From NCBI GenBank assembly GCA_023390395.1, contig JAEWCY010000261.1:1-52971 (forward strand): DNA of 52,971 bases, in the 5' to 3' direction. The notes under the pieces were generated by a model, which saw nothing but the letters and a program-made list of their open reading frames with translations, was not told the DNA's origin and did not search any database. Positions 16,978 to 27,287 of the stretch are shown here, piece by piece (the stretch's first letter is position 1; each line of letters begins with the position of its first letter). A program made the position numbers and the translations under genes. The stretch is from Pseudomonadota bacterium (GTDB lineage Bacteria > Desulfobacterota > Desulfovibrionia > Desulfovibrionales > Desulfovibrionaceae).

Positions 16978-18217
16978 CCGCGCCCTGCGCGTCCTCTGGC
17001 GCATCCAGCGCATGGCCGTGCTGGCCCTTTGGGCCCACAAGGCCCGCAGCCTTTTCGTCGTGGCCGCCGTGGCCATGGGCGTGGCGGCGCTGACGGTCAT
17101 CGTGGCCTCGGTGGACGGGGCCCGGCGCAAGGCCCTGGAGATCGTCGAGTTCTTCGGCCCGGACGCGGTCATGGTCCTTGGCGGCGACATCGAGAACAAG
17201 CCCGTGGGCCAGCGGGTCTACACCCTGACCTGGGCCGACGCGAGGGCCGTGGCCCGGTCCCTGCCCGGGGCCTACGCCGTGCTGCCCATGCGCTCGATCC
17301 GCAACATCACCCTCAAATACGGCAACCAAAACCACGAATCGCCGGTGGTGGTCGGGGCCACGGAGAACTACGCCAAGACCTGGAACTGGCCCCTGGCCGA
17401 GGGGCGCGACCTGTCCGAGGAGGACGTGGCGCACGGGGCCAAGGTGGCGCTCATCGGCGACGAGCCGGCCAGGCAGCTCTTCGGCGACGCCTCGCCCCTG
17501 GGGCGCACCATGCTGGTGAAAAACCTGCCCGTGCAGATCGTCGGCCGCCTGGCCTACCGCGGGCTCTCCGGCGGCGGCTCGGACGTGACCATCGACGACC
17601 GCATCATCATGCCCATCACCACCCTGACCCAGCGCTTCAACCTGGACCGCAAGTACTTCCGGGGGCTTCGCGTCAAGTTCCACGACCCGGACCTCATCGA
17701 CGCCCACAAGGACAACCTGCGCGCCCTGCTGCGCCACCTGCACAAGCTCGGCCCCACCGAGCCCGACGACTTCACCATCCTCTCGGCCAGCGAGATCCTT
17801 AAATTCCTCACCGCCTTCACCGGCGGGCTGGTGGCGTTTCTGGGCGTCACGGCCGGGGTGGCCATCGTGGTCGGCGGCTTCGTGCTGGCCAACCTGATGT
17901 TTTTGAGCGTCAGCGAGCGCAAGACGGAGATCGGCCTGCGCAAGGCCGTGGGCGCGAGCGGCTTCGCCATCGCCGCCCAGTTCCTGTCCGAGGCCCTGTA
18001 CCTGACCGTGGCCGGGGCGTTTTGCGGGGTCGGGCTCGGGGTGGCCCTGGGCGAGTCGCTTTCGCGCCTGGGGCTTTTACAGCTGCGCCTGTCGCCCAAG
18101 GTCTTCGTGCTCTCGCTCGTCGCCGCCCTGGCCATCGCCCTGGTCTTCGGCCTCAAGCCCGCCCGCAAGGCCGCCGCCATGGACCCCATCGAGGCCCTGC
18201 GCGGCGGCGGGGATTAG
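16952..18217 (+). CDS. MacB/FtsX-type ABC transporter permease
   Basis: 421 aa with the four-helix MacB topology: one N-terminal helix (about residues 32-52), a large periplasmic MacB-PCD domain (about 60-280, with VVVGATENYAKTWNWPLAEGRDLSEED split across it), and three C-terminal helices including the FtsX-like core (LSVSERKTEIGLRKAVGA). The C-terminal PARKAAAMDPIEALRGG is characteristic. In E. coli MacB the ATPase is fused to this part; here it is a separate gene, as in LolCDE-like systems. It starts within the ATPase gene and ends before a hairpin shared with the convergent operon. Confidence 0.93.
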   Translation: MTAAWRSPSRALRVLWRIQRMAVLALWAHKARSLFVVAAVAMGVAALTVIVASVDGARRKALEIVEFFGPDAVMVLGGDIENKPVGQRVYTLTWADARAVARSLPGAYAVLPMRSIRNITLKYGNQNHESPVVVGATENYAKTWNWPLAEGRDLSEEDVAHGAKVALIGDEPARQLFGDASPLGRTMLVKNLPVQIVGRLAYRGLSGGGSDVTIDDRIIMPITTLTQRFNLDRKYFRGLRVKFHDPDLIDAHKDNLRALLRHLHKLGPTEPDDFTILSASEILKFLTAFTGGLVAFLGVTAGVAIVVGGFVLANLMFLSVSERKTEIGLRKAVGASGFAIAAQFLSEALYLTVAGAFCGVGLGVALGESLSRLGLLQLRLSPKVFVLSLVAALAIALVFGLKPARKAAAMDPIEALRGGGD

Positions 18218-18226
18218 TCGCGGCGC

Positions 18227-18268
18227 AAAAAAGGCCGCGCCCGCTCGGGGGAACGTGAGCGGGCGCGG
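18227..18268 (-). terminator. Terminator shared by convergent operons
   Basis: A 12-bp perfect GC stem (CCGCGCCCGCTC / GAGCGGGCGCGG) with 10-nt loop lies between the permease stop and the aldo/keto reductase stop. AAAAAA precedes it on the plus strand, so on the minus strand the stem is followed by TTTTTT: it is a good terminator for the minus-strand operon and may also stop the plus-strand one. Confidence 0.75.
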
Positions 18269-18312
18269 CGGGAACCGGGGGAAGGCGGACGCGACTCCCC
18301 GGCTGGGGAGCG

Positions 18313-19533
18313 TCAGGCCAGGAGCCTGGCGGCGTCGTCGACGATGGAGGCGATGGCGAGCCTGCGCGGACAGGCCGCCTCGGCCTTGGAGAAATCCAGG
18401 GAGCCGGGGTCGCGGCGCAGGGCCTCGGGGAGGCTGGCGAAAAGCTCCCGGGCGATGGCCGTCTCGCCGTAGTCGCGGTGGTACATCATGGCCCGCATCA
18501 CGTCGGCCACGGGCACGGCCCCGCCCATGGCCGTGCCGCAGATGTCGGCGCAGCCGGCGCAGTAGTCTCCGTGGGTGGCGTCGGCAAAGACGCGAAGGGC
18601 CTCGAAGTCCTCCCGGGCCAGGCTGGTGGCGTCGCGGGCGGCGGCCACGTTGGCCGAGAGGATGGTGAGGTTGGGCATCTGGGAGCAGACCGAGGCGATG
18701 TCCGGGTTCTGCCAGATGGCCTTGAGCTTGGCCTGCTTGTCGGTGAAGCCCTTGTCCAGGAACCGGCCGGCCATGTCGAGCTCGGCCTGGGAGTCGGTCT
18801 TGACCGGGCCGCCGCCTTGGGTCTTCATGGCCACCAGGCCGATGCCGGCCTTGACGCAGGCGGACACGGCGTCGCGCATCTTCTGCTCGTGCATGAGCCG
18901 GAAGTTGTAGGAGATCATCACGGCGTCGATCCAGTCGAGCTTCGCCGCGCCGAGCAGGCAGTCCTCCATGTTGGAGTGGGTGCTGAAGCCGAAGAACTTG
19001 ATCTTGCCGGCCTTCTTCTTGGCCGCCGCCCAGTCGCGCATCTGGCCGTCCACCTCGGCGATGCCCGAGATGCCGTGGACGTAGAAAAGGTCCACGTAGT
19101 CGGTCTTGAGGCGCGACAGCGCCGCGTCCAGGCGCTCGTCGAACTTGCCGCCCTTGGGCACGAGCTTGGTGGTCAGGACGATCTGCTTGCGCGCCTCGGG
19201 GTTGCGGGAGAAAAAGCGCCCGAAGCCCTCCTCGGACATGCCGTTGCCGTAGGCCTCGGCCGTGTCCCAGAAGTTGACGCCCCAGCCCAGGGCCTGCCTC
19301 AGCAGGAGCTGGTTGTTGATGGTGTCGAACATGCCGCCGAGGTCGAGGATGGACACCTCGAGCCCGGTCTTGCCAAGCTTGCGCCGGGGCATGGGGCCCG
19401 GGGCGGCCTTTTCCGGCTCGCCGGCGGCCAGGGCCGGTCCGGCCACGCCCATGCCGGCCACGGCCAGCCCGCCAAGCCCCAGGGTCTTCATCAGATCGCG
19501 CCGGGTGAGCCCGGCCTTTTTTTCCGCCGCCAT
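18313..19533 (-). CDS. Tat-exported aldo/keto reductase with C-terminal iron-sulfur-type cysteines
   Basis: 406 aa. The N-terminus carries a twin-arginine signal (TRRDLMKTLGLGGLAVAGMG), so the protein should be folded and cofactor-loaded before export. The aldo/keto reductase tetrad is visible as Asp90 and Tyr95 (DTAEAYG), Lys123 (TTKL) and His153 (YVHG). The C-terminal extension has CAGCADIC and a later Cys (EAACPRR), as in the ferredoxin-containing aldo/keto reductase branch. The start at 19533 has AAGGAGG. It is the last gene of the operon that supplies a membrane polyferredoxin, so it probably receives or donates electrons through that protein instead of soluble NADPH. Substrate unknown. 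Confidence 0.88.
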   Translation of the reverse strand: MAAEKKAGLTRRDLMKTLGLGGLAVAGMGVAGPALAAGEPEKAAPGPMPRRKLGKTGLEVSILDLGGMFDTINNQLLLRQALGWGVNFWDTAEAYGNGMSEEGFGRFFSRNPEARKQIVLTTKLVPKGGKFDERLDAALSRLKTDYVDLFYVHGISGIAEVDGQMRDWAAAKKKAGKIKFFGFSTHSNMEDCLLGAAKLDWIDAVMISYNFRLMHEQKMRDAVSACVKAGIGLVAMKTQGGGPVKTDSQAELDMAGRFLDKGFTDKQAKLKAIWQNPDIASVCSQMPNLTILSANVAAARDATSLAREDFEALRVFADATHGDYCAGCADICGTAMGGAVPVADVMRAMMYHRDYGETAIARELFASLPEALRRDPGSLDFSKAEAACPRRLAIASIVDDAARLLA

Positions 19534-19629
19534 AGCCGTCCTCCTTGGCGCGCCGGCAAGCCGGCCTTGCGCCTTTCAGGGTCCGTATCCGTCACTATCC
19601 CGCCGGCCGCGAGCGGCCGGGGAAATGCG

Positions 19630-21360
<1,731 letters not shown>

Positions 21361-21363
21361 GAC

Positions 21364-22404
21364 CTACCCCGCCGCCGGTTCGGTGTTGACGGTGACCGGA
21401 TTGAGGCTCGCCACGTCGGTGGTGCCGACGCCGGCGGCCTGGGCCAGGGCCAGGTAGGGCAGGTCGGCCGGCGTCTTGCCGAGGAAGCCGACGCCCAGCG
21501 CGTCCGTGGCCACGGGATCGGCCGAAAGGTACATGACGCCGGCCTGGCGCAGGTCGGAGAGCGACCCGCCCGTGGGGCCGTTGGTCATCATGACCGTCGT
21601 GCCGTCGAGCACGCACAGCGTGGGTTTGAGCATGGCCCCGAGCTCGGCGATGACGCCGTTGATGTCCTGGTGGAAGATGTTGCGCCGCCCGCCGAGGAGT
21701 CCGTAGAGGTTCTTGAGCGACATGGAGGCCACGGCCCGCTGGTGGTCCTTGACCGGGGCCAGGGTGATGACCTTGGTCACGCCGGCGAAGGCCCCGGAGA
21801 AGACGGGCCAGTCCTTGAGCAGCCGGCCGTTCGGCAGGCTCAGCGGCGAAAACAGGGCCGGGCGCGGCAGCACGAGCCGCGCCCCGGTCGCCCGGGCCGC
21901 GTCGGCCAGACCGGCCACCTCGAAACAGCTCTCGGGATTGTTGATGGGGTTGTCGGCCACGAGCACCCGCGACGCCCCGGCCTCGCGGCAGGCCGCGGCC
22001 ACGGCGGCCAGAAGCTCCGGGCTCGTGGTCGCGCCGAGCACGGCCGGCGCGGCGAAGGCGGCGTTGACCTTGAGCAGCACCGTGTCGCCCCGGGCGACGA
22101 AGGCCGCCATGCCGCCGAGCGCCGCCACGCCGGCCGTGAACATGGCCGCCCGGTCCGTGCCGTGCACCTCGGCCAGCCGGGGCTTGCCGGCCACGGGCGC
22201 TGGCGCGGCGAAATCGCCGAGCGTGGCCAGGGTCCTGGCATTTTCCACGGCGGCCGGACCGACGGCGTCGCGAAGCGACAGCCCGATGCCGCCAACAGCC
22301 GCGGCCGCCACGCCCGCGCCGGCCAGGCGCCACAGGAAGGCGCGGCGGGAGAGCGCCCCGGGCCGCGCCTTTTGCGCGCCCTGGGCCGGATCGTGATCGT
22401 TCAT
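21364..22404 (-). CDS. DUF362 family protein with a twin-arginine signal
   Basis: 346 aa. The N-terminal SRRAFLWRLAGAGVAAAAVGGIG is a Tat-type signal. The rest is the DUF362 fold, often found fused to ferredoxin domains, with LLKVNAAFAAP, VLVADNPINNPESCF, KVITLAPVKDHQ, SLKNLYGLL and the family-typical DPVATDALG. No ferredoxin domain is fused here; the neighbouring polyferredoxin may supply it. The start overlaps the stop of the upstream gene in an ATGA junction. Biochemical role of DUF362 is not established; location in the periplasm is inferred from the signal. Confidence 0.85.
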   Translation of the reverse strand: MNDHDPAQGAQKARPGALSRRAFLWRLAGAGVAAAAVGGIGLSLRDAVGPAAVENARTLATLGDFAAPAPVAGKPRLAEVHGTDRAAMFTAGVAALGGMAAFVARGDTVLLKVNAAFAAPAVLGATTSPELLAAVAAACREAGASRVLVADNPINNPESCFEVAGLADAARATGARLVLPRPALFSPLSLPNGRLLKDWPVFSGAFAGVTKVITLAPVKDHQRAVASMSLKNLYGLLGGRRNIFHQDINGVIAELGAMLKPTLCVLDGTTVMMTNGPTGGSLSDLRQAGVMYLSADPVATDALGVGFLGKTPADLPYLALAQAAGVGTTDVASLNPVTVNTEPAAG

Positions 22405-23432
22405 TTCAAAGCGTCCTTGAGGCCGGCCGCCAGCGCGGCGGCCAGCTCCAGGGCGGCCTCGCGGCTGACGGCGTCATGGACGCCGACCACGTAGCCGCCG
22501 CTTGTCCAGAGGATTTCGAACGAGCCCGGCGCGGCCAGCAGGACCGCTCCCGGGGGCAGGCCCTGGGCCTGCTGGGGGGCGTAGCCGTTCTCGGCCAGGA
22601 AGCCGGCGAAGGCCTTGGCGTCGGCCGCGGCCGCCTCGGGCGTGTCGCGCTGGGCCAGAAAGGCCGTGGCCGCGCCCGAGGGCATGGCGTAGTCGGCCGT
22701 GTAGACGTTGGAGAACCCGGCCAGGCCCATGGCGTCCGAGGCGGCCAGGCGCAGGCTGGCCGCGTCCAGGCCGGCGGCCGGGAACAGGGTCTTGGGGTCG
22801 GGCGCGGCCCCGGCTCCGCCTGCGGCCGGCTCCGCCGCCGGCAGCCGGCCGGCCAGGTCCCTGGCCGCCTGGGTCAGGGCGTCCAGGGTGGCCGGGTCGG
22901 CCCGGTCGGCGGAAAGCTCGGCGTAATGGTTGCCTTTGTTGAAATAGAGGGCGTTTTGCGTGGCGTAGGCGTCGGGGGAGAGGTCGCTTGGCGTCGCGCC
23001 GGGTCGGCGCTGGGCGCTTAAGACCGCGTAGGCGTCCCGGGGCGAGGCCTGGGCGTAGAGGTAGACGTCCAGGTGCGCGCCGGAGGGCAGACTGAAGCCG
23101 CGCACGGACATCTCCTGAAAATTGGCTGCCAGGTAGAGTTCGGCCTTGCCGTCGATGCGGTCGGAGAGCGTCTCGGGGTCGTAGCTTTCCACGGGTCCGC
23201 CCGGCGTGGCCCCGGCCAGGGATTCGAGAAAGGCCGCCGTCTCGAAGACGCGCCCGTCGGCCGGGGCGGCCGGGGCGGCGGCGGGCGGCGGCGGGCTCGT
23301 CGCCACGACCACGGCCGGGGAAAGGCGCGACTGGGAAAAACCCAGCCAGACCAGGGCCGCGGCAAGCAGGGCCATGACCGCGTAGGACGCCGCGCTTTCG
23401 GCCCGGCTCGGGCCTATGCGACGTAAAGCCAT
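22401..23432 (-). CDS. DUF6599-like exported protein, first gene of the redox operon
   Basis: 343 aa. From ATG 23432, preceded by GAGGAGA, a single membrane helix or signal anchor (AVMALLAAALVWLGFS) is followed by a Pro/Ala-rich linker and a large soluble domain. This contains DPETLSDRIDGKAELYLAANF and DVYLYAQASPRDAYAVLSAQRR, a pattern I associate with DUF6599 proteins that occur with DUF362 and Fe-S membrane proteins in anaerobes; the family name is from memory. The gene overlaps the DUF362 start by 4 nt, making the four-gene operon translationally coupled at its head. A perfect palindrome lies 26 bp before the start. Confidence 0.78.
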   Translation of the reverse strand: MALRRIGPSRAESAASYAVMALLAAALVWLGFSQSRLSPAVVVATSPPPPAAAPAAPADGRVFETAAFLESLAGATPGGPVESYDPETLSDRIDGKAELYLAANFQEMSVRGFSLPSGAHLDVYLYAQASPRDAYAVLSAQRRPGATPSDLSPDAYATQNALYFNKGNHYAELSADRADPATLDALTQAARDLAGRLPAAEPAAGGAGAAPDPKTLFPAAGLDAASLRLAASDAMGLAGFSNVYTADYAMPSGAATAFLAQRDTPEAAAADAKAFAGFLAENGYAPQQAQGLPPGAVLLAAPGSFEILWTSGGYVVGVHDAVSREAALELAAALAAGLKDALK

Positions 23433-23457
23433 GCCGTTCTCCTCGAGTTGCACCCCT

Positions 23458-23481
23458 GGAAAAATACCAAGGTATTTTTCC
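23458..23481. promoter_or_regulatory. Perfect palindromic operator upstream of the redox operon
   Basis: Two 11-bp arms, GGAAAAATACC (23458-23468) and GGTATTTTTCC (23471-23481), are separated by two bases, giving a 24-bp dyad 26 bp before the start codon of the first operon gene. Length, symmetry and position fit a dimeric repressor site. No T-tract follows, which argues against a terminator. Confidence 0.6.
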
Positions 23482-23547
23482 GGGAAAAAACATCGCTCAA
23501 GCATGCCGCCCAAGGAATGCGCATGCGCGCATTTCGCGGACGCGGCA

Positions 23548-24168
23548 CTAGCGCACCGCCTTGCCGGCTTCGCAGTCGTAGCGCGGCGGACAGGACAAGG
23601 CCGTGGGCAGGACGGACTGGGGCGAGGCCGGGTCGAGCACGCCGCCGCGCAGCACGAAGCGCAGCTCGCCCGTGACCGGAAATCCGTCGTTTATGGCCTT
23701 TTCCAGGCGGGCCACGGCGTCGGCGTATTCCGGCTCGGCCTTGTTCTTGTGGAACTGCCGCCGCCATTCGATCCACTGCTTGGGGTTCATGGCGCTCTGG
23801 TCCACGAAGACGAAGTGGAGAACGCCGTCCGGGCAGTCCTGCTCCAGAACCAGGGAATATTCGAACAGGGGGTTGGCCGGATCACGGGCCTTCACCCGCG
23901 CCGCCTCGTCCTCCTCGATGAGCCAGGCCGTGGGGCACTCGCGCGAGGCGGCGAAATCCCCCACCGGGCCGAAGAGGAACGCGGGCCGGGTCTCGTCGGC
24001 GATGAAGTAGCCGTCGAGAAAGGCCTTGGGCGGGGCATAGGGCGCGTAGCCCATTTCCCGGCGCAGGGCCTGCGCCTTCTCCGACTGCGCCGCCGCCGGC
24101 GCTTGCAGCCCGAGCGTCAGGGCAAGCGCCGCGAGCGGACCCGCCAGAACCGAAACGAAACGCGGCAT
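23548..24168 (-). CDS. Periplasmic protein of unknown function
   Basis: 206 aa. ATG 24168 is preceded by GGGAGG. Residues 1-27 are a signal peptide ending APAAAQ-S. The mature protein begins with a helix (EKAQALRREMGYAPYAPP) and contains ADETRPAFLFGPVGDF and LEYSLVLEQDCPDGVLHFVFVDQS-like strands, with four cysteines (ECPTAW, DCPDG, LSCPPRYDCEAG). The C-terminus CPPRYDCEAGKAVR may be a disulfide loop. I do not recognise a family. It is co-oriented with the redox operon 115 bp downstream but the palindromic operator separates them. Confidence 0.75.
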   Translation of the reverse strand: MPRFVSVLAGPLAALALTLGLQAPAAAQSEKAQALRREMGYAPYAPPKAFLDGYFIADETRPAFLFGPVGDFAASRECPTAWLIEEDEAARVKARDPANPLFEYSLVLEQDCPDGVLHFVFVDQSAMNPKQWIEWRRQFHKNKAEPEYADAVARLEKAINDGFPVTGELRFVLRGGVLDPASPQSVLPTALSCPPRYDCEAGKAVR

Positions 24169-24293
24169 GTCGCCTCCCGCCGGACGTCGTGCCCGGGCTT
24201 TGGGGATCATGCCGGCCGCAGTAACAATTTTGTCAGAGCGTTGGCAAGGCGTATGGGAAAAGTGCCTAGCCCACCGGGGCCATACCGCCCCGG

Positions 24294-24322
24294 CCCGGCC
24301 GGGCGCGAAGCGTCCGGCCGGG
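24294..24322. terminator. GC hairpin after the 24334-24744 gene
   Basis: A perfect 9-bp stem (CCCGGCCGG / CCGGCCGGG) with an 11-nt loop lies 12 bp past the stop of the minus-strand gene. No T-tract follows, so termination strength is uncertain. Confidence 0.4.
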
Positions 24323-24333
24323 CGTCGGGCTTG

Positions 24334-24744
24334 TCAGGACGACGAGGAAGTGCCCCGGAAATTGGGCGACTTCTCGATGAGGTCGGTGAGGAGCAGCACC
24401 ATGGACATGTCCCGCTTGTTGACGGGGGTGATGGCCGAAAGCACGTAGTCCTTGAGCGAAGCGCCGGTGCCGGGCAGCGCCTCGTCGTCTCCCTGCCTGG
24501 TGTTGTGCACGGCTTCCAGGAACGAAAGAAGCAGGTACGGCCAGACGTCGTCGTAATAGAGATGGTAGTCGAGGATCTCCTTGATTTTCATGATGGCGTA
24601 TAAAATGTTGTCCGTCTGCCGATAATCCCGGGTCCACAGATCCCGATCGCTCAGACGCGGCCGCTGCGGCGACAGGTTCGTAGCCATCTCCCGTCCCGGC
24701 TCCCGCATCCGACGATGGTCGTCGAGATGCACTATCTGGGCCAT
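24334..24744 (-). CDS. Cytoplasmic protein of unknown function
   Basis: 136 aa, no signal peptide or membrane helix. The start at 24744 follows a purine-rich AGGGAGGGAGG. The N-terminal 35 residues are charged and probably flexible (HLDDHRRMREPGREM), the centre is helical and aromatic (DNILYAIMKIKEILDYHLYYDDVWPYLLLSF), and the C-terminus ends in a serine run. It is divergent from the double-cubane reductase pair, 212 bp between start codons, so the two may share control. Family not recognised; no metal-binding motif visible. Confidence 0.7.
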   Translation of the reverse strand: MAQIVHLDDHRRMREPGREMATNLSPQRPRLSDRDLWTRDYRQTDNILYAIMKIKEILDYHLYYDDVWPYLLLSFLEAVHNTRQGDDEALPGTGASLKDYVLSAITPVNKRDMSMVLLLTDLIEKSPNFRGTSSSS

Positions 24745-24956
24745 GCGCCTCCCTCCCTGGCGGCTTTGCGATCCGGCTTCCAGCCGGTCGCGCCTTGCTC
24801 ACGAGGCTTTTCGGACGCTCCCGGAATTCCTTTAGCGCTGGCCCTTATAGATTCTTACAATACTATCACGATGAAATTATTGAAACTAACGATTTCACCC
24901 CCAACCGAACGCCAGCTATCAGGAGGCATCAAACCCTTTTTCTCCCGGAGGAAGCC

Positions 24957-26234
24957 ATGACGGATGCGGCTCATGCGGCCATGTGGGAACGCCTCGACCT
25001 CGACCTCGAGGCCCACGACGCCCTGCTCGCGGTGCTTGGCAAATTTTACGGCGACATCTACCTGTCCCAGCAGGGACGGCTCAAGGGCGCGGAGTACCTG
25101 GACTTCGTGCTTTCCGAGGTCCACGGCCTGCGCATCAGGGAGATCCAGGAGGCCAAGGCGGCCGGCAAGAAAGTGGTGGGGACGTTTTGCGTGTTCGTGC
25201 CCGAGGAGCTGACCCTGGCCGCCGGCTGCGTCCAGGTGGGGCTTTGCGCCGGGGCCAAGGCCGGCACGGAGCTGGCCGAGACGCTCGTGCCGCGAAACAC
25301 CTGCGACCTCATCAAGTCCTTCGTGGGGTTCAAACTGGCCAGACTTTGCCCCTACATCGAGTCCTGCGACCTGGTGGTCGGCGAGACCACCTGCGACGGC
25401 AAGAAGAAGGCCTACGAGGCCTTCGGCGAACTGGCGAACATGCACATCATGGAAGTGCCCCAGTGCAAGGGCCCCTGCGACGTGGCCCTGTTCCGGTCCG
25501 AGATCGGCCGGTACAAGGAGGCGCTGGAAAAGCTCACGGGCAAGGCCATCACCGCCGAGGCCCTGGCCGAGGCGACCAGGCGCGTCAACGCCAAGCGCCT
25601 GGCGCTGCAGCGCCTGGGCCGGCTGCGCGCCGCCGACCCGGCCCCCATCTCCGGCCGCGACGCCCTGCTCGTCAACCAGATCAGCTTCTACGACGACCCG
25701 GACCGTTTCACGGCCAAGGTCAACGAGCTCTGCGACGAGATGGAGGCGCGCATCGCCAGGGGCGAGGGCGTGGCCCCCAAGGGAACGCCGCGCCTGCTGC
25801 TGGCCGGCTGCCCCATGGCCGTGCCCAACTGGAAGCTGCCCTACCTCATCGAGAGCTCGGGCGCGGTCATCGTCGGCGAAGAGTCCTGCATCGGCGAGCG
25901 CAACAGCCGCGACCTGACCGACGAGAGCCCGGCCGGCCTCCCGGCCATGCTCGACGCCCTGGCCGAGCGCTACATGAAGATCGACTGCGCCTGCTTCACG
26001 CCCAACGACGAGCGCCTGGAGCACATCGCCGCCCTGGCCAAGGAACTGGGGGCGGACGGCGTCGTCCACTACGGCCTGCTCTTCTGCCAGCCCTACGCCC
26101 ACGAGGCCATGAAGGTCGGCAAGGCCATGGAGGCGGCCGGCCTGCCCTATCTCGCCATCGAGACGGACTACGGCATGGAGGACGCGGGCCAGCTCAAGAC
26201 CCGCATCGAGGCCTTCGTGGAGACCCTGGCGTGA
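24957..26234 (+). CDS. Double-cubane-cluster anaerobic reductase (2-hydroxyacyl-CoA dehydratase family)
   Basis: 425 aa of the HgdB/FldC-like fold but in the single-subunit branch typified by the double-cubane cluster protein of Carboxydothermus and E. coli YjiM. Cysteines likely to hold the clusters are seen in GTFCVFVPEEL, AAGCVQVGLCAG, PRNTCDL, LARLCPYIESCD, GETTCDGKKK, PQCKGPCD, LAGCPM and GEESCIGERN. Family members reduce small inert molecules when electrons are injected by their ATP-driven activator, which is the next gene. The ATG at 24957 follows CCCGGAGGAAG; the upstream frame is A/T-rich leader. The stop overlaps the activator start in a GTGA junction. Confidence 0.88.
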   Translation: MTDAAHAAMWERLDLDLEAHDALLAVLGKFYGDIYLSQQGRLKGAEYLDFVLSEVHGLRIREIQEAKAAGKKVVGTFCVFVPEELTLAAGCVQVGLCAGAKAGTELAETLVPRNTCDLIKSFVGFKLARLCPYIESCDLVVGETTCDGKKKAYEAFGELANMHIMEVPQCKGPCDVALFRSEIGRYKEALEKLTGKAITAEALAEATRRVNAKRLALQRLGRLRAADPAPISGRDALLVNQISFYDDPDRFTAKVNELCDEMEARIARGEGVAPKGTPRLLLAGCPMAVPNWKLPYLIESSGAVIVGEESCIGERNSRDLTDESPAGLPAMLDALAERYMKIDCACFTPNDERLEHIAALAKELGADGVVHYGLLFCQPYAHEAMKVGKAMEAAGLPYLAIETDYGMEDAGQLKTRIEAFVETLA

Positions 26235-26989
26235 CCGAGTGCGCCGGCCTGGACATCGGTTCCCGGTCCATCGAGGTGGTCTTGGTGCGCGGCGGCGAGG
26301 TTCTCTCCCGCCGCCGCGCGCCCACGACCTTCGATCCCCTGTCCCAGGTCCGCGCGCTCTTCCCGGACGGCCCGCCGCCCCGGCTGGCCGTCACGGGCTA
26401 CGGCCGCCAGTTGGCCCTGACCCTTTTCCCCGAGGCCCGGACCATCACCGAGATCAAGGCCCACGCCATCGGCGCGGCCAGCCTCTTCCCCGAGGCGGCC
26501 ACGCTGCTGGACATCGGCGGCCAGGACACCAAGGCCGTGGCGCTTCTGCCCGGCGGCCGGGTCGGCCGGTTCGAAATGAACGACCGCTGCGCCGCCGGCA
26601 CGGGCAAGTTCCTCGAATACACGGCCACGGCCTTCGGCCTGTCCGTGGCCGACTTCGCCGCCCTGGCCCTCGGCGGGTCCAACCCGCCGGAGATCAGCTC
26701 CATGTGCACGGTGTTCGCCGAGACCGAGGCCACCACGCTCATGGCCCGGGGCGTGGGCCAGGCCGACATCGCCCTGGGGCTGCACAAGGCCATCGTGGCG
26801 CGCACCTCGGCCATGCTGCGCCGGGTGGGGCTCCGCGCCCCCCTGGTCTTCGTGGGCGGCGTGGCGAAAAACCCCTGCGCCGTGCGCCTGGTGGCCGAGG
26901 CCGTGGGCTTCCCCCCCCTGGTGCCCGACGAGCCGGACATGACCGGCGCCCTGGGCGCGGCCCTCTGGCTGGCCGGTTCCCCGGACTGA
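26231..26989 (+). CDS. Activator ATPase of the double-cubane reductase (BadF/HgdC family)
   Basis: 252 aa, ASKHA-fold ATPase. The start is GTG at 26231 overlapping the reductase stop. Phosphate-binding motifs GLDIGSRSIEVVL and LLDIGGQDTKAVAL are intact, and the two cysteines that hold the dimer-bridging 4Fe-4S cluster are in NDRCAAGTGKFLE and SSMCTVFAETE. It would hydrolyse ATP to push a low-potential electron into the double-cubane cluster, as in the activators of 2-hydroxyacyl-CoA dehydratases. The tight overlap supports a dedicated pair. The electron donor (a ferredoxin or flavodoxin) is not encoded next to it. Confidence 0.92.
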   Translation: MTECAGLDIGSRSIEVVLVRGGEVLSRRRAPTTFDPLSQVRALFPDGPPPRLAVTGYGRQLALTLFPEARTITEIKAHAIGAASLFPEAATLLDIGGQDTKAVALLPGGRVGRFEMNDRCAAGTGKFLEYTATAFGLSVADFAALALGGSNPPEISSMCTVFAETEATTLMARGVGQADIALGLHKAIVARTSAMLRRVGLRAPLVFVGGVAKNPCAVRLVAEAVGFPPLVPDEPDMTGALGAALWLAGSPD

Positions 26990-27160
26990 CGCGCCCCAGC
27001 CTCGGCCTGCGCCTTTTCTCTCCTCTCGACGGAAAGATTGCCGGACTGTCACGGACACTCCGTCCTTCGCTCCTTTACTTGCAAAATAATCTATTAAAAA
27101 TCGTAGTGTTAACAAGAAACAGTTTCCATGTCCTGTCACGAAATTAAAACATTTATTTTA

Positions 27161-27178
27161 TGCAATTAATTTATTGCA
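27161..27178. promoter_or_regulatory. Near-perfect A/T palindrome upstream of the first porin
   Basis: TGCAATTAATTTATTGCA is an 18-bp dyad with one mismatched pair, 110 bp before the porin start, inside a 298-bp gap that is strikingly A/T-rich between 27050 and 27180. It may be an operator or UP-type element of the porin promoter. I could not choose reliable -35 and -10 hexamers in this gap. Confidence 0.45.
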
Positions 27179-27287
27179 ATGTTCCACCGGCCAGACTAGA
27201 AGAGAGCAGCGCCCTCCCGGATTCGCCACCGGGGCCGCGGCGCGTCGTGGTGATTGCGCAAGGAATCCGAACGATCTGGAGGAAGTG

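Noticed and set aside
24757..24790. Possible minus-strand sigma54 site upstream of the 24334-24744 gene
   Set aside because: GG and GC have the right spacing but the other consensus bases are missing.
24870..24960. Short A/T-rich leader frame before the double-cubane reductase
   Set aside because: About 29 codons, no ribosome site, overlaps the real start.
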